A stretch of DNA of 64,000 bases from Gaiellasilicea sp963705515 (GTDB taxonomy: Bacteria; Actinomycetota; Thermoleophilia; Gaiellales; Gaiellaceae). Of the stretch, positions 9,748-18,144 are shown piece by piece. The position numbers and the translations under genes are program-made. The DNA lies in contig CAVPJV010000009.1 in NCBI GenBank assembly GCA_963705515.1, positions 1-64,000 on the forward strand, in the 5' to 3' direction. Each line of letters opens with the position of its first letter. Within the stretch, counting starts at the first letter, position 1. The notes beneath the pieces are model-generated. The model did not search any database. It saw nothing but the letters and a program-made list of their open reading frames with translations, and was not told where the DNA came from.

Positions 9748-10490
9748 GTGCCATCACGCGCGGGCTTCCGGCGTGGCCGGCCGTTACAGCGCGGAGCAGG
9801 CCCGTTCTGCCTTCCGCAGCCCCGCGATCCACTCGCCGCGAACCCGCCTGCTCTGGATCGAGAACACGCACAACGCGAGCGGCGGGCGGGTCTGGCCGCT
9901 CGACGAGTCGGGGAGCTGCACGCCGTGGCGCTCGAGCTCGACCTCGGCGTCCACCTCGACGGCGCGCGGCTCTTGAACGCGCCGTCGCGCTCGGCGTCGA
10001 CGCGGCCGAGATCGGCTCGCGCTTCGACACGGTCACGCTCTGCCTCTCGAAGGGGCTCGGCTGCCCGCTCGGCGCGATGCTCGCGGGCGCCGCCGAGGTG
10101 ATGGCGAACGCCCGGCGGCTGAAGCATCTCTTCGGCGGCGCCATGCGCCAGGCCGGGATCGTCGCGGCGGCCGGCATCTATGCGCTCGACCACCACGTCG
10201 AGCGCCTCGCCGACGATCACGCCCGCGCGCGGCGGCTGCGCCGGGCCTCGCCGCGGCGGGCTTGCCGGTCGATCTCGACGCGGTCGAGACGAACTTCGTC
10301 CAGATCGACGTCGGCGCCGCTCTCGAAGGCGGAGGCGATGACGCGGCTGGCCGAGCAGGGCGTCGGCCTGTCGGCGACGATCCACCCGACGATCCTGCGC
10401 GCGGTGACGCACCTCGACGTCTCCGACGAGGACATCGAGCGCGCGCTCGACGCGATTCCGCGGGCACTGGGAGCGCGTGTCCGCGCCTGA
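9748..10490 (+). pseudogene. Low-specificity L-threonine aldolase, N-terminus missing and frameshifted
   Basis: Pieces in several frames give GAITRGLPAWP, SPRTRLLWIENTHNASGG, LDLGVHLDGARLLNA, FDTVTLCLSKGLGCPLGAML (the PLP-binding lysine), LFGGAMRQAGIVAAAGIYAL and a normal C-terminus at TGA 10488. These follow threonine aldolase order from about residue 90 of the usual 340. The enzyme cleaves L-threonine to glycine and acetaldehyde using PLP. The first quarter is replaced by the preceding secreted-protein fragment, pointing to a second join at about 9747. At least five single-base frameshifts. It overlaps the next gene by 14 bases. Confidence 0.8.
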
Positions 10491-11799
10491 CCTGCTCCGC
10501 GAGGACTTCGAGCGCCGGCTCGCCGCGGCTCAGGCGGAGGAGCGGATGCCCTCGGTCAGCGCGGCCGTCTTCCGCGACGGCGAGACGCTGTGGGAGCGGG
10601 CGCTCGGGCTCGCCGACGTGGAGGCGAAGCGCGACGCGACGCCGGAGACGCAGTACCGGATCGGCTCGATCACGAAGACGTTCACGGCCGTCGGGGTCAT
10701 GCAGCTGCGCGACGCCGGCGAGCTCTCGCTCGACGACCCGCTCACCGCCTACCTTCCCGAGAGCGCACACGGCCCGACGATCGGCCGCATGCTCGCGCAC
10801 TCCTCCGGGCTCCAGCGCGAGCCGCCGGGCGAGATCTGGGAGACGATGAAGCCGCCGTCTCGCGAGGAGTTGCTCGCCGGGACCGCAGACGCCGAGCAGG
10901 TGCTCGACCCCGGCACCTGGTGGCACTACTCGAACCTCGCGTTCGCGCTGCTCGGCGAGGTCGTCGCCCGCGCCCACGGCGGCACCTGGGAGGACGCGCT
11001 ACGCGAGCGGATCCTCGAGCCACTCGGGCTGGGGCGGACGACGCCGGATGAGACGGAGCCGGCCGCCCGCGGCTACTTCGTCGAGCCCTACTCCGACGCC
11101 GTGCGGCTCGAGCCCGAGCTCGATCTCGGCGGCGCCGGCGCGCTCGGCAAGCTCTGGTCGACGACCGGCGACCTCGGCCGCTGGGGCTCGTTCCTCGTCT
11201 CCGGCGACGATCGCGTCCTCTCCGCCGGGACGCTCGAGCAGATGTCGCACGTCCGCGCGATGGTCGACCACGCCGGCTGGACCGTCGCCTGGGGAATGGG
11301 GCTCGAGCTCTACCGCCGCGGCGAGAGCCTCTTCGTCGGCCACGGTGGGGCCATGCCCGGGCACCTCGCGGCGCTCGTCGTCGACCGGAAGACGAAGATC
11401 GGTGCGGCCGTGCTGACGAACACGGGCGCCGGCGCCTCGCCGGAGAAGCTGGCGCTCGACCTCGCGACGGCGGCGATCGCCGCGCTGCCCCCGGCAGCCG
11501 ATCTCTGGCAGGCCGGCGAGATGGCGCCGGCCGAGATCGAGCCGCTGCTCGGGCGCTGGTGGACGGAGGGCGACGAGATGGTGTTCTCGTGGCGGCAGGG
11601 CCGGCTCGAGGCGAAGCTGATCGGCGGCGCACCCGGCCGCGACACGTCCTACTTCGAGCCCGACGGCGACGATCGCTTCCGCAGCGTCGAGGGCCGCGAG
11701 CGCGGCGAGCTCCTCCGCGTCGTCCGCGACGAGGCGGGAGAGATCGAGAAGCTCTACTTCGCGACGTACCCGCTGCGCCGCGAGCCGTCGACGTTCTAG
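10477..11799 (+). CDS. Serine hydrolase of the beta-lactamase / class C PBP fold
   Basis: Intact 440-residue protein from GTG 10477. The nucleophile motif S64-I-T-K67 lies in YRIGSITKTFTAVGVMQLRD; the second-motif Tyr lies in the WWHYSNLAF segment, and a His-Gly-Gly third motif appears as FVGHGGAMPG. A C-terminal beta domain of about 120 residues follows. No signal peptide, so probably cytoplasmic; family members act as esterases, D-aminopeptidases or carboxypeptidases, and the substrate cannot be told from sequence. It is one of the few unbroken genes between 9 and 20 kb. Its TAG overlaps the stop of the convergent antiporter gene. Confidence 0.9.
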   Translation: MSAPDLLREDFERRLAAAQAEERMPSVSAAVFRDGETLWERALGLADVEAKRDATPETQYRIGSITKTFTAVGVMQLRDAGELSLDDPLTAYLPESAHGPTIGRMLAHSSGLQREPPGEIWETMKPPSREELLAGTADAEQVLDPGTWWHYSNLAFALLGEVVARAHGGTWEDALRERILEPLGLGRTTPDETEPAARGYFVEPYSDAVRLEPELDLGGAGALGKLWSTTGDLGRWGSFLVSGDDRVLSAGTLEQMSHVRAMVDHAGWTVAWGMGLELYRRGESLFVGHGGAMPGHLAALVVDRKTKIGAAVLTNTGAGASPEKLALDLATAAIAALPPAADLWQAGEMAPAEIEPLLGRWWTEGDEMVFSWRQGRLEAKLIGGAPGRDTSYFEPDGDDRFRSVEGRERGELLRVVRDEAGEIEKLYFATYPLRREPSTF

Positions 11800-12832
11800 C
11801 GGTCGCCGGCGATGTAGAACGCGGTCGCGACGGCGACGTAGGCGACGATCAGGATCGTGCCCTTGGGTCGACTCGAGCGGCCGTCGGCGAGCAGGATCGA
11901 CGTCACGATCACCGAGAAGGCGAGAGCGCCGATCTCGATCGGGCGGAACGAGAGCGCGAGCGGGTCGATCAGCAGCGCCAGCAGCGCCACCGCCGGGATC
12001 AGGAAGACGGCGACCTGCGCGCTCGACGCGAGCGCGATCTCGGCGGCGAGCTTGATCTTGCCGCGGGCGCGACGACGACGGCGCCGCCGTGCTCGGCCGC
12101 GTTGCCGACGATCGCGACGATCACCGCGGCGACGAAGAAGTCCGACAGGCCGACCTCGTGGGCGAAGACCTCGAGCGAGCCGACGAGGATCTCGGCGACG
12201 AGCGCCGTCACGACCGTCGCGACGCCGAGAACGACGAGCGCGAGCCGCAGCGACCAGCTCTCGATCTCCTCGTCGCTCGCGACGTGCATCGCCGCGTGCC
12301 GGCGCAGCGAGTACCACGTCAGCGCCACGTAGGCGAGCAGGAGCACGATCGAGACCGGAATCGAGAGCGTGACGAGCGAGTCGCGGTCGGGATCGCCGTC
12401 CCAGCCGGGGATCGACGGGATCAGCAGGATCAGCGTCGTCCCGCCCACGAGCCCGAGGGCGAGGAAGCTCGACTGGCGGTCGATCTCGCCGCGGCCGCCG
12501 AAGAGGAGCGAGAAGCCGAGCACGAGCAGGAGGTTCCCGATCACGGAGCCGGTCAGCGAGCCGCGCACGACCTCGTTCAGGCCCTCGTTGACGGCGATGC
12601 AGCGCGATGATCAGCTCGGGCGCGTTGCCGAAGGTGGCGTTGAGGAAGCCGCCGATGCCGGGGCCGGTGTGCTCGGCGGCGTGCTCGGTCGCCTCGCCGA
12701 TCAGCCAGGCGAGCGGGATCAGCGCCGCGGCGGAGAGCACGAACTCGACGGTCTCGTCGAGGTCGAGCGCGTAGTGCAGAGGACGACGAGCGGCGCGAAG
12801 CCGACCGAGACGAAGAGGACGCGGCGGACCAT
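11796..12832 (-). CDS. Ca2+/H+ antiporter (CaCA superfamily, Cax/ChaA type), frameshifted
   Basis: ATG 12832 to stop 11796. Reassembled frames show the two alpha repeats of cation/proton exchangers: GIGGFLNATFGNAPELIIAL in the first half and FFVAAVIVAIVGNAAEHGGA in the second, each with the Gly-Asn-Ala/Pro-Glu ion-binding core, plus about eleven hydrophobic helices. The protein would export Ca2+ from the cytoplasm in exchange for protons. Length of roughly 345 residues matches the family. Frameshifts lie near 12,775, 12,600 and 12,075; all are single-base and the rest is well conserved, so sequence error is more likely than decay. Confidence 0.85.
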
Positions 12833-12952
12833 GAGCCGGCGATCCTACCCGCGGGTGGACGTGGCTGGACGTTCGAACGCCGCGGCGCGTGCCTGAAAAT
12901 CGGGCGCTTGTCAAGTCTTGCGGGGCGCGTGGAGGGTGACCACAATCCGACC

Positions 12953-13366
12953 ATGGACGAGCCTGCACAGGCCCCCGTCGAGCTCCCTCTCCGGCCTCAG
13001 GACGAGGTCGAGTGCCGACGGTGCGAGGTGCACTGCGACAAGGTCGTCTACCCGGGAGCGTGCATCGAGCGCTCCTGCCCGTTCGTCTACGCGTACGAGG
13101 CCTGGGGCCACACCTACGTCGGCTGCATGCAGCGCGTGTACGCCGTCGAGATCGACCTCGACCTGCTGCGCGCGGCCGAGGCGAAGCGCGAGGGCTTCGG
13201 CGGCATCCGCGCGACCGGGGCGCCGCTGCCGATGTGCAAGGTCGAGGTGTCGCCCTGCTACGAGAGCCGCGGCGACGAGCTCGGCTGCCGCAACCCCGAG
13301 TTCTACGAGCTCCCGCGCGAGCGGCCGAGCTTCCGCGTGATCGCGCAGATCAACCCGAGCGCGTAG
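12953..13366 (+). CDS. Cysteine-rich protein of unknown function
   Basis: Intact 137-residue protein from ATG 12953. Ten cysteines fall in clusters: ECRRCEVHC near residues 20-27, GACIERSC near 33-41, a single Cys in YVGCMQRVY, and C-terminal PMCKVEVSPCYES and LGCRNPEF. The arrangement suggests a metal or iron-sulfur site. No signal peptide or membrane segment. I do not recognise a named family; similar short proteins seem common in Thermoleophilia but I could not check. A strong hairpin with a T-rich tail follows 15 bases after the stop. Confidence 0.75.
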   Translation: MDEPAQAPVELPLRPQDEVECRRCEVHCDKVVYPGACIERSCPFVYAYEAWGHTYVGCMQRVYAVEIDLDLLRAAEAKREGFGGIRATGAPLPMCKVEVSPCYESRGDELGCRNPEFYELPRERPSFRVIAQINPSA

Positions 13367-13381
13367 AGGCCCTCGCGTTGG

Positions 13382-13412
13382 GAAGGCTTGTGTCTATCAG
13401 ACACAAGCCTTC
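13382..13412 (+). terminator. Perfect 14-bp stem with 3-nt loop, T-rich tail
   Basis: The arms GAAGGCTTGTGTCT and AGACACAAGCCTTC flank the loop ATC and are followed by TTTTCG, the shape of an intrinsic terminator for the Cys-rich gene. However, a nearly identical palindrome in inverted orientation (loop GAT) occurs at 13776-13800, so it may instead or also be a protein-binding site or the end of a repeat unit. Confidence 0.7.
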
Positions 13413-13474
13413 TTTTCGTCTCGCGTGACGAAGTCGTGACGAAGGTGCTCGCGGCGGCAGGCAGGCTGGCTGGA

Positions 13475-13807
13475 ATGCGCTTCTCGATTCCTCGCGCGGA
13501 TGCACGAATCCACGCTCTCGTGGTGGGGTTCCACCGCGACGGGACGCCGGCTGCCGAGACCTGGCGGCGAGTCGGGGAAGCCGCAGAGGAGCTGGGAATC
13601 GCCCGCCCGAGCTACCACGCGGTCCGCGAGCTCGTCCGCGCGGAGGAACGCCGCCGCCGGGCGCGGACAGCCACACGACAGGCAGCCCTCGCCGTGCTCG
13701 GCTCGGCCGGCTCGACCCGAGTCGTCGACCTGCCGATCGCCCTCGACGCACTTGAGCTCGCGCGGGCGAAGGAGCGGCTTGTGACTGATAGACACAAGCC
13801 TCGGTAG
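13475..13807 (+). CDS. Small putative DNA-binding protein between inverted palindromes
   Basis: 110 residues from ATG 13475 (the frame is open further upstream, through GTG 13436 and the first palindrome). The central part, ETWRRVGEAAEELGIARPSY-HAVRELVRAE, looks like a helix-turn-helix followed by a basic helix (RRRRARTATRQAALAVLG). The last codons, encoding LVTDRHKPR, are formed by the second palindrome at 13776-13800. No family recognised. The gene is bounded on both sides by the same palindrome in opposite orientation, so it may be autoregulated through these sites or be the payload of a small repeat unit. Confidence 0.6.
   Translation: MRFSIPRADARIHALVVGFHRDGTPAAETWRRVGEAAEELGIARPSYHAVRELVRAEERRRRARTATRQAALAVLGSAGSTRVVDLPIALDALELARAKERLVTDRHKPR
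13776..13800. repeat. Second copy of the palindrome, inverted
   Basis: GGCTTGTGACT, loop GAT, AGACACAAGCC. It is the reverse complement of the 13382-13412 palindrome core except for one base, which creates a single A-A mismatch in the stem. It lies inside the last codons of the small gene and just before the stop of the convergent nfo gene, so it could also terminate transcription from either side. Confidence 0.7.
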
Positions 13808-13811
13808 CGCA

Positions 13812-14657
13812 CTACCGCCTCGTCCAGCGATCGTGGAGGTCGCGCAGCTTCTGCACCTCGGCGGCGTCGGGGCCGTGGCCGTCCGGGCCGGGCGTCTCCA
13901 TCACCGCCGGCAGTCCCTGGACCGCCGGGTGGGCGAGAAACGCGCCGAGCCGCTCGCCGAGCTCCCCTTCGAGCACGTTCGCGTGCCGGTCGCGGTTCGA
14001 GCCGAGCGGCGCGGCCGCGTCGTTCACGTGGAGGGCGCGCAGCCGGTCGAGCCCGATCCGCGCGTCGAGCTCGTCGAGCACCGCGGCGACCTCCTCCGGC
14101 TCGCTGACGTCGACACCGGAGACGTAGAGGTGGCAGGAGTCGAGGCAGACCCCGAGCCGCGCGTGCCGGCCGAGCGCGTCGACGAGCGCGGCGAGCTCGT
14201 CGATCGAGCGGCCGATCGTGCCGCCCGCGCCGGCGGAGTTCTCGAGCAGCAGCCAGGTCGTGTCGGGCAGCGCTCGAGCACCTCTCGAGCGCCGGCACGC
14301 AGCGCTCGAGCCCGGCGTCGAAGCCCGCGCCGAGATGCGAGCCGACGTGGAAGACGACGCCGTCGGCCTCGATCGCGCGGGCCGCGTCGATCGTCGAGCG
14401 CATCGTCTCGACGCTCTTGCCGTAGATCTCGTCGTCGGGCTCGCGAGGTTGCTGAGGTAGAGCGCGTGCACGAGCACGGCCCGGATCCCGAGCTCGGCCC
14501 GCCGCTCGCGGAAGCGGGCGAGATCCTCCTCCGCGTGCTCGGGGAACCGCCACGTGCGCGGGCTCTGGGCGAAGAGCTGCACGGCATCGGCGCCGATCTC
14601 GGCCGCGCGGTCGAGTGCGCCCTTGATCCCGCCCGAGCAGTGAGCGCCGAAGAGCAC
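13812..14657 (-). CDS. nfo: Deoxyribonuclease IV (AP endonuclease IV), frameshifted
   Basis: GTG 14657 to stop 13812. Motifs follow endonuclease IV order: GAHCSGG at the start, AVQLFAQSPRTW, VLVHALYLSNLA, then in another frame VVFHVGSHLGAG, LLENSAGAGGTIG, CLDSCHLYVSG, LRALHVNDAAAPLGSNRDRH and VMETPGPDG. The His, Glu and Asp residues that bind the three zinc ions are present. The enzyme nicks DNA 5' to abasic sites in base-excision repair. Length of about 280 residues is normal. Two single-base insertions (near 14,275 and 14,440) shift the frame. It is transcribed away from gltX, 19 bases apart. Confidence 0.9.
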   Translation of the reverse strand: MLFGAHCSGGIKGALDRAAEIGADAVQLFAQSPRTWRFPEHAEEDLARFRERRAELGIRAVLVHALYLSNLASPTTRSTARASRRCARRSTRPARSRPTASSSTSARISARASTPGSSAACRRSRGARALPDTTWLLLENSAGAGGTIGRSIDELAALVDALGRHARLGVCLDSCHLYVSGVDVSEPEEVAAVLDELDARIGLDRLRALHVNDAAAPLGSNRDRHANVLEGELGERLGAFLAHPAVQGLPAVMETPGPDGHGPDAAEVQKLRDLHDRWTRR

Positions 14658-14676
14658 CCGGGTAACCTAGCCCTCC

Positions 14677-15934
14677 ATGTCCGTCCGCGTCCGCATGGCG
14701 CCGAGCCCGACCGGCTTCCTCCACATCGGCGGCGTCCGCACGTTTCTCTTCAACTGGCTCTTCGCGCGCGGCCAGGGCGGCGAGTGCCTGCTCCGGATCG
14801 AGAACACGGACACGAGCCGCGAGGTCGCGGAGTCGGTCGACCAGATCCAGAGCTCGCTGCGCTGGCTCGGGATCGACTGGGACGGCGCCGTCGACCTTCC
14901 AGCTCGACCGGCTCGAGCGCTGCGCGCAGGAGGCGCGCCGGCTCGTCGACGAGGGCAAGGCCTACGAGGACGAGGGCGCGATCCGCTTCCGGATGCCCGA
15001 CGAGGGCACGACGGCCTGGGACGACGCGGTGAAGGGCCGGATCGAGTTCCCGAACGAGCAGCTCGAGGACCTCGTGCTCGTCCGCTCGGACGGCCGCCCG
15101 ACCTACAACTTCGCCTCGCCGGTCGAGGACTGGCTCGACGGGATCACGCACGTGATCCGCGGCGACGACCACGTCTCGAACACGCCGAAGCAGATCCACA
15201 TCCTGCGGGCGCTCGGCGCCGAGCTCCCGCGTACGCGCACGTGCCGAACGTCTTCGGCGAGGACGGCAAGAAGCTCTCGAAGCGCCACGGCGCCGTCTCG
15301 CGTGGACGAGTTCCGCGCGGCGGGCTACGTCGCGCCGGCGCTGATGAACTTCCTCGCGCTGCTCGGCTGGGCTCCGGACGGCGAGACGACGATCATGTCG
15401 CAGGACGAGCTGATCGAGCGCTTCTCGCTCGAGCGCGTGGGCGAGAGCCCGGCGACGTTCGACTACGAGAAGCTCGACTGGATGAACGGCGTCTACCTCC
15501 GCGAGCTCTCGCCGGAGGACTACGCCGACGCGCTCGTCGAGTACCTGCGCGAGCAGGGCTACGACTGGGACGAGGAGCGGTTCGTGCGGCCGCGCCGCTC
15601 GTGCAGGAGAAGATCGGCGAGCTCGGCGAGTTCCCCGAGTTCGCCGGCTTCCTCTTCCACGACGTCGAGCCCGACCCGGCCCTGCTCGACCGCGACGTGC
15701 TCACGGCGGCCGCGGCGGCGCTCGAGGGCGTCGAGCCGTGGGAGGCGTCGCAGATCGAGGTGGCCTGAAGCAGCTGACCGAGCGCCTCGGCTGAAGCCGC
15801 GCCAGGCGTTCCAGCCGATCCGCGTCGCCGTGACCGGCTCGAAGGTCTCGCCGGGGCTGTTCGAGAGCCTCGAGCTGCTCGGCCGCGACGAGTCGCTCGC
15901 GCGGCTCAGCGCCGGGGCGGCGGCAGCGGCTTGA
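14677..15934 (+). CDS. gltX: Glutamate--tRNA ligase, frameshifted
   Basis: ATG 14677. Class I synthetase signatures are clear: PSPTGFLHIGGVRTFLFNWL (HIGH-type motif) at the N-terminus and GKKLSKRHGAVS (KMSKS-type) near 15,270. GITHVIRGDDHVSNTPKQ and the C-terminal anticodon-binding end AFQPIRVAVTGSKVSPGLFE match GltX. The enzyme charges tRNA-Glu in the cytoplasm. At least five single-base indels occur (near 14,898, 15,232, 15,300, 15,590 and 15,775). Because the gene is essential in bacteria and otherwise well conserved, these are most likely sequencing errors. About 415 residues after correction, slightly short for the family. Confidence 0.92.
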
Positions 15935-16073
15935 GCGGCGCGAGCGGATCGAGCGCGCGCTGGAACGCGATCCACGCCCGGCGCCGGTAGCTCGCGCTCG
16001 GCGTCGGGAGGTGCTTCTGGCCCGGCGTCCTCGGCAGTTCCCGCTCGTCCTCGGCTTGCCGGTCGTTTCTCAT
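15906..16073 (-). CDS. Small basic protein, hypothetical
   Basis: A 55-residue frame on the minus strand from ATG 16073 to TGA 15906: MRNDRQAEDERELPRTPGQK followed by a basic, Pro- and Arg-rich half with SYRRRAWIAFQRALDPL. It overlaps the last 29 bases of gltX convergently. The composition and the well-placed ATG make it plausible, but it lies in the error-prone part and has no recognised family. Confidence 0.4.
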   Translation of the reverse strand: MRNDRQAEDERELPRTPGQKHLPTPSASYRRRAWIAFQRALDPLAPLKPLPPPRR

Positions 16074-16146
16074 TTTCAATAGCTAAACGAAAGTCCACTG
16101 TCCTCCGGTACGCGGCCGAGGTACAGTGCGCGGCCTGATGGGCGTC

Positions 16147-16513
16147 ATGGGGGGCGGCACGTCAAGGACGTGCTCGTGGTCGACGACGAGCGATCGCTCC
16201 GCCTGCTCTGCCGCGTCAACCTCGAGCTCGAGGGGCACACCGTCCGCGAGGCCGCGACGCTCGCCGAGGCGCGGCGGAGCTCGAGCGCGCGACGCCGGAC
16301 GTGATCCTGCTCGACGTCCACGTCGGCGCCGACGACGGGCTGGAGCTGCTCGACGAGATCGCCGCACTCGAGCTGCCGACGCGCGTGGTGCTCCTCTCGG
16401 GGACGAGCGAGGTCGGCCCGGAGCTGCGGGCGCGCGTCGACGCCGTGCTCGGGAAGCCGTTCGAGCTGCCGAGTCTCGCAGCCGCCGTCTCCGGCGGCCC
16501 ACTGCTCCGGTAG
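16147..16513 (+). CDS. Single-domain response regulator, frameshifted
   Basis: From ATG 16147, after a one-base shift at about 16,160, the frame reads VKDVLVVDDERSLRLLCRVN, then after another shift ATPDVILLDVHVGADDGLEL, VVLLSGTSEVGPELR and VLGKPFELPSL. These are the acidic pair, the phosphorylated Asp, the Ser/Thr switch and the conserved Lys of a CheY-like receiver. At about 120 residues there is no output domain, so it may work by protein contact or in a phosphorelay. No histidine kinase is adjacent. Confidence 0.8.
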
Positions 16514-16524
16514 GCTCGCCGGAC

Positions 16525-18034
16525 GTGAGCGTGACCGCCGTCCGGACGCCGGCCGAGTACGAGGAGCGCCTCGCGCGCTACCTCTTCGAGCGCTCGGAGG
16601 AGGGCCGCGCCGTCCGCGTGGGGGAGAAGGAGATCTCCGAGCAGGCGGCGATCGTCGCGCGCTACGCGACCTCTTCTCGCCCGGGCAGCTCGACGTCCTG
16701 CGCGAGGCCGAGAAGGCCGCCGAGGGCGACGAGCGCGAGCGCCTCTACCGGCTGCGCAAGACGTGCGAGGCGGGATCGTCACGGCCGAGCTGGCCGAGCG
16801 CGAGGACGCGCTCGAGAACCGCATCCTGGCCGCCCGCGTCGACTGGCGCGGCGAGGAGCTGCCGCTGCGCACCGCACAGGCGAAGCTCGCGGTGCTGCCG
16901 GCCTACGCCGACCGCGACGAGCTGGGCTCGCTTGCGAACGCGGTCAGCGCCGGCTTCAACGACGATCGCCGCGACCTGCTCGCCGCCGGCGAGGCGCTCG
17001 AGGCCGAGCTCTCCGGCGAGCCCGACGCGTCGCGCGCAACGACGAGGAGAAGGGGATCTCGCTGCACGAGCTGGAGCGGGCGCTCGACGCCGCCGCGCGA
17101 CGCATCCACCGGCGCCTACGAGGCGCTGCGGGAGCGCTGGTTCGAGCGGCTGCTCGGCCCGGAGCGCGACGAGGTGCCGACCTCGAGCCACACGAGCTAC
17201 CTCCGGCGCCTGTCGCCGCTCGAGGAGACCTACACGAAGGAGCGCGCGTCGAGGTCTGCCTCGCGACGCTGCAGGCGACTCGGGTTCGAACATGGACGAG
17301 ATGCCCGGGATCCGGCTCGATCTCGACGACCGGCCGCAGAAGTCGCCGCGCGCCTGCGTGATCGCGTCCGACCCGCCGAAGGTCGTCCACCTGATCACGC
17401 GCGCGCAGGGCGGGCTGCACGACTACCAGGCGTTCCTGCACGAGGCGGGGCACGCGCTCCACTACGCGGGCTGCGACCCCGCGCTGCCGTACACCTTCCG
17501 CAAGATCTCGCGCGACCACGCGCTGACGGAGATCTACTCCTACATCGTCGAGGCGATCTCGCGCGAGCCGGGCTGGCACGCCGAGCACTTCGGGCTCGAC
17601 GACGAGCAGGCGGCCGAGAACGCCGAGGCGACCGTCTTCCTCGAGGCGCTGCTCTTCCGCCGCTACGCCGCGAAGCTGCGCTACGAGCTCGACTTCTGGG
17701 GGCGGTTCGCCGACGACGGCGGCACGCCCGGCGGCTACTCGGAGCGGCTGACGGCGGCGACCGGGATCCGCTACCCGGCCGAGAACTACCTCTCCGACAT
17801 GGACTCGGGCTTCTACTCGGCCGACTACCTGCGCGCCTGGATCCGCTCCGCGCAGCTCCGGCAGTACCTCGTCCGCGAGGTCGGCGAGGACTGGTGGCGC
17901 CGGCCCGAGACGGGCGAGCGGCTGCGCGCGCTCTTCGCGCGAGGGGACGCGTCCGACGAGCGAGGAGATCGCCGTCGCGGATCGGCTACGAGCCGTTCGA
18001 CACCGGCCCGCTGCTGCACGAGCTGGGCGCCTGA
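16525..18034 (+). CDS. M3-type zinc oligopeptidase, frameshifted
   Basis: GTG 16525 to TGA 18032. The metal site AFLHEAGHALHYAGCDP (HExxH at about 17,439) is followed by ALTEIYSYIVEAI with the third, Glu ligand, and a family-typical tail with YLRAWIRSAQLRQYLV. The N-terminal half is alpha-helical. M3 peptidases degrade short peptides in the cytoplasm. About 500 residues after correction. At least six single-base indels (for example near 16,670, 16,770, 17,030, 17,100, 17,250 and 17,945). The long unbroken stretch 17,290-17,940 argues for sequencing error rather than loss of function. Its stop is 20 bases before the liv promoter. Confidence 0.85.
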
Positions 18035-18052
18035 AACTGACGCACGCGGGTC

Positions 18053-18103
18053 TTGACAGGTGCTGAGCGTGGTCGTACCTTAGACCTGAATCGGGTCTCA
18101 GGT
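18053..18103 (+). promoter_or_regulatory. Promoter and candidate operator of the liv/acyl-CoA operon
   Basis: TTGACA (18053-18058), 17 bases, then TACCTT (18076-18081): a perfect -35 with a fair -10. Immediately downstream, over the expected transcription start, lies the inverted repeat ACCTGA-N8-TCAGGT (18084-18103). An inverted repeat in this position is the usual place for a repressor; the TetR-family regulator encoded in the same operon (24,990) is the obvious candidate, which is inference. ATG of the first gene is 41 bases further on behind GGAGG. Confidence 0.65.
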
Positions 18104-18144
18104 TTGGGCGGATCCGTCCATGTTTCCTCACGGAGGTCAGGGAG

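Noticed and set aside
10477..11799. Calling the serine hydrolase a beta-lactamase
   Set aside because: The SxxK fold is shared with esterases and peptidases; there is no signal peptide and no resistance context.
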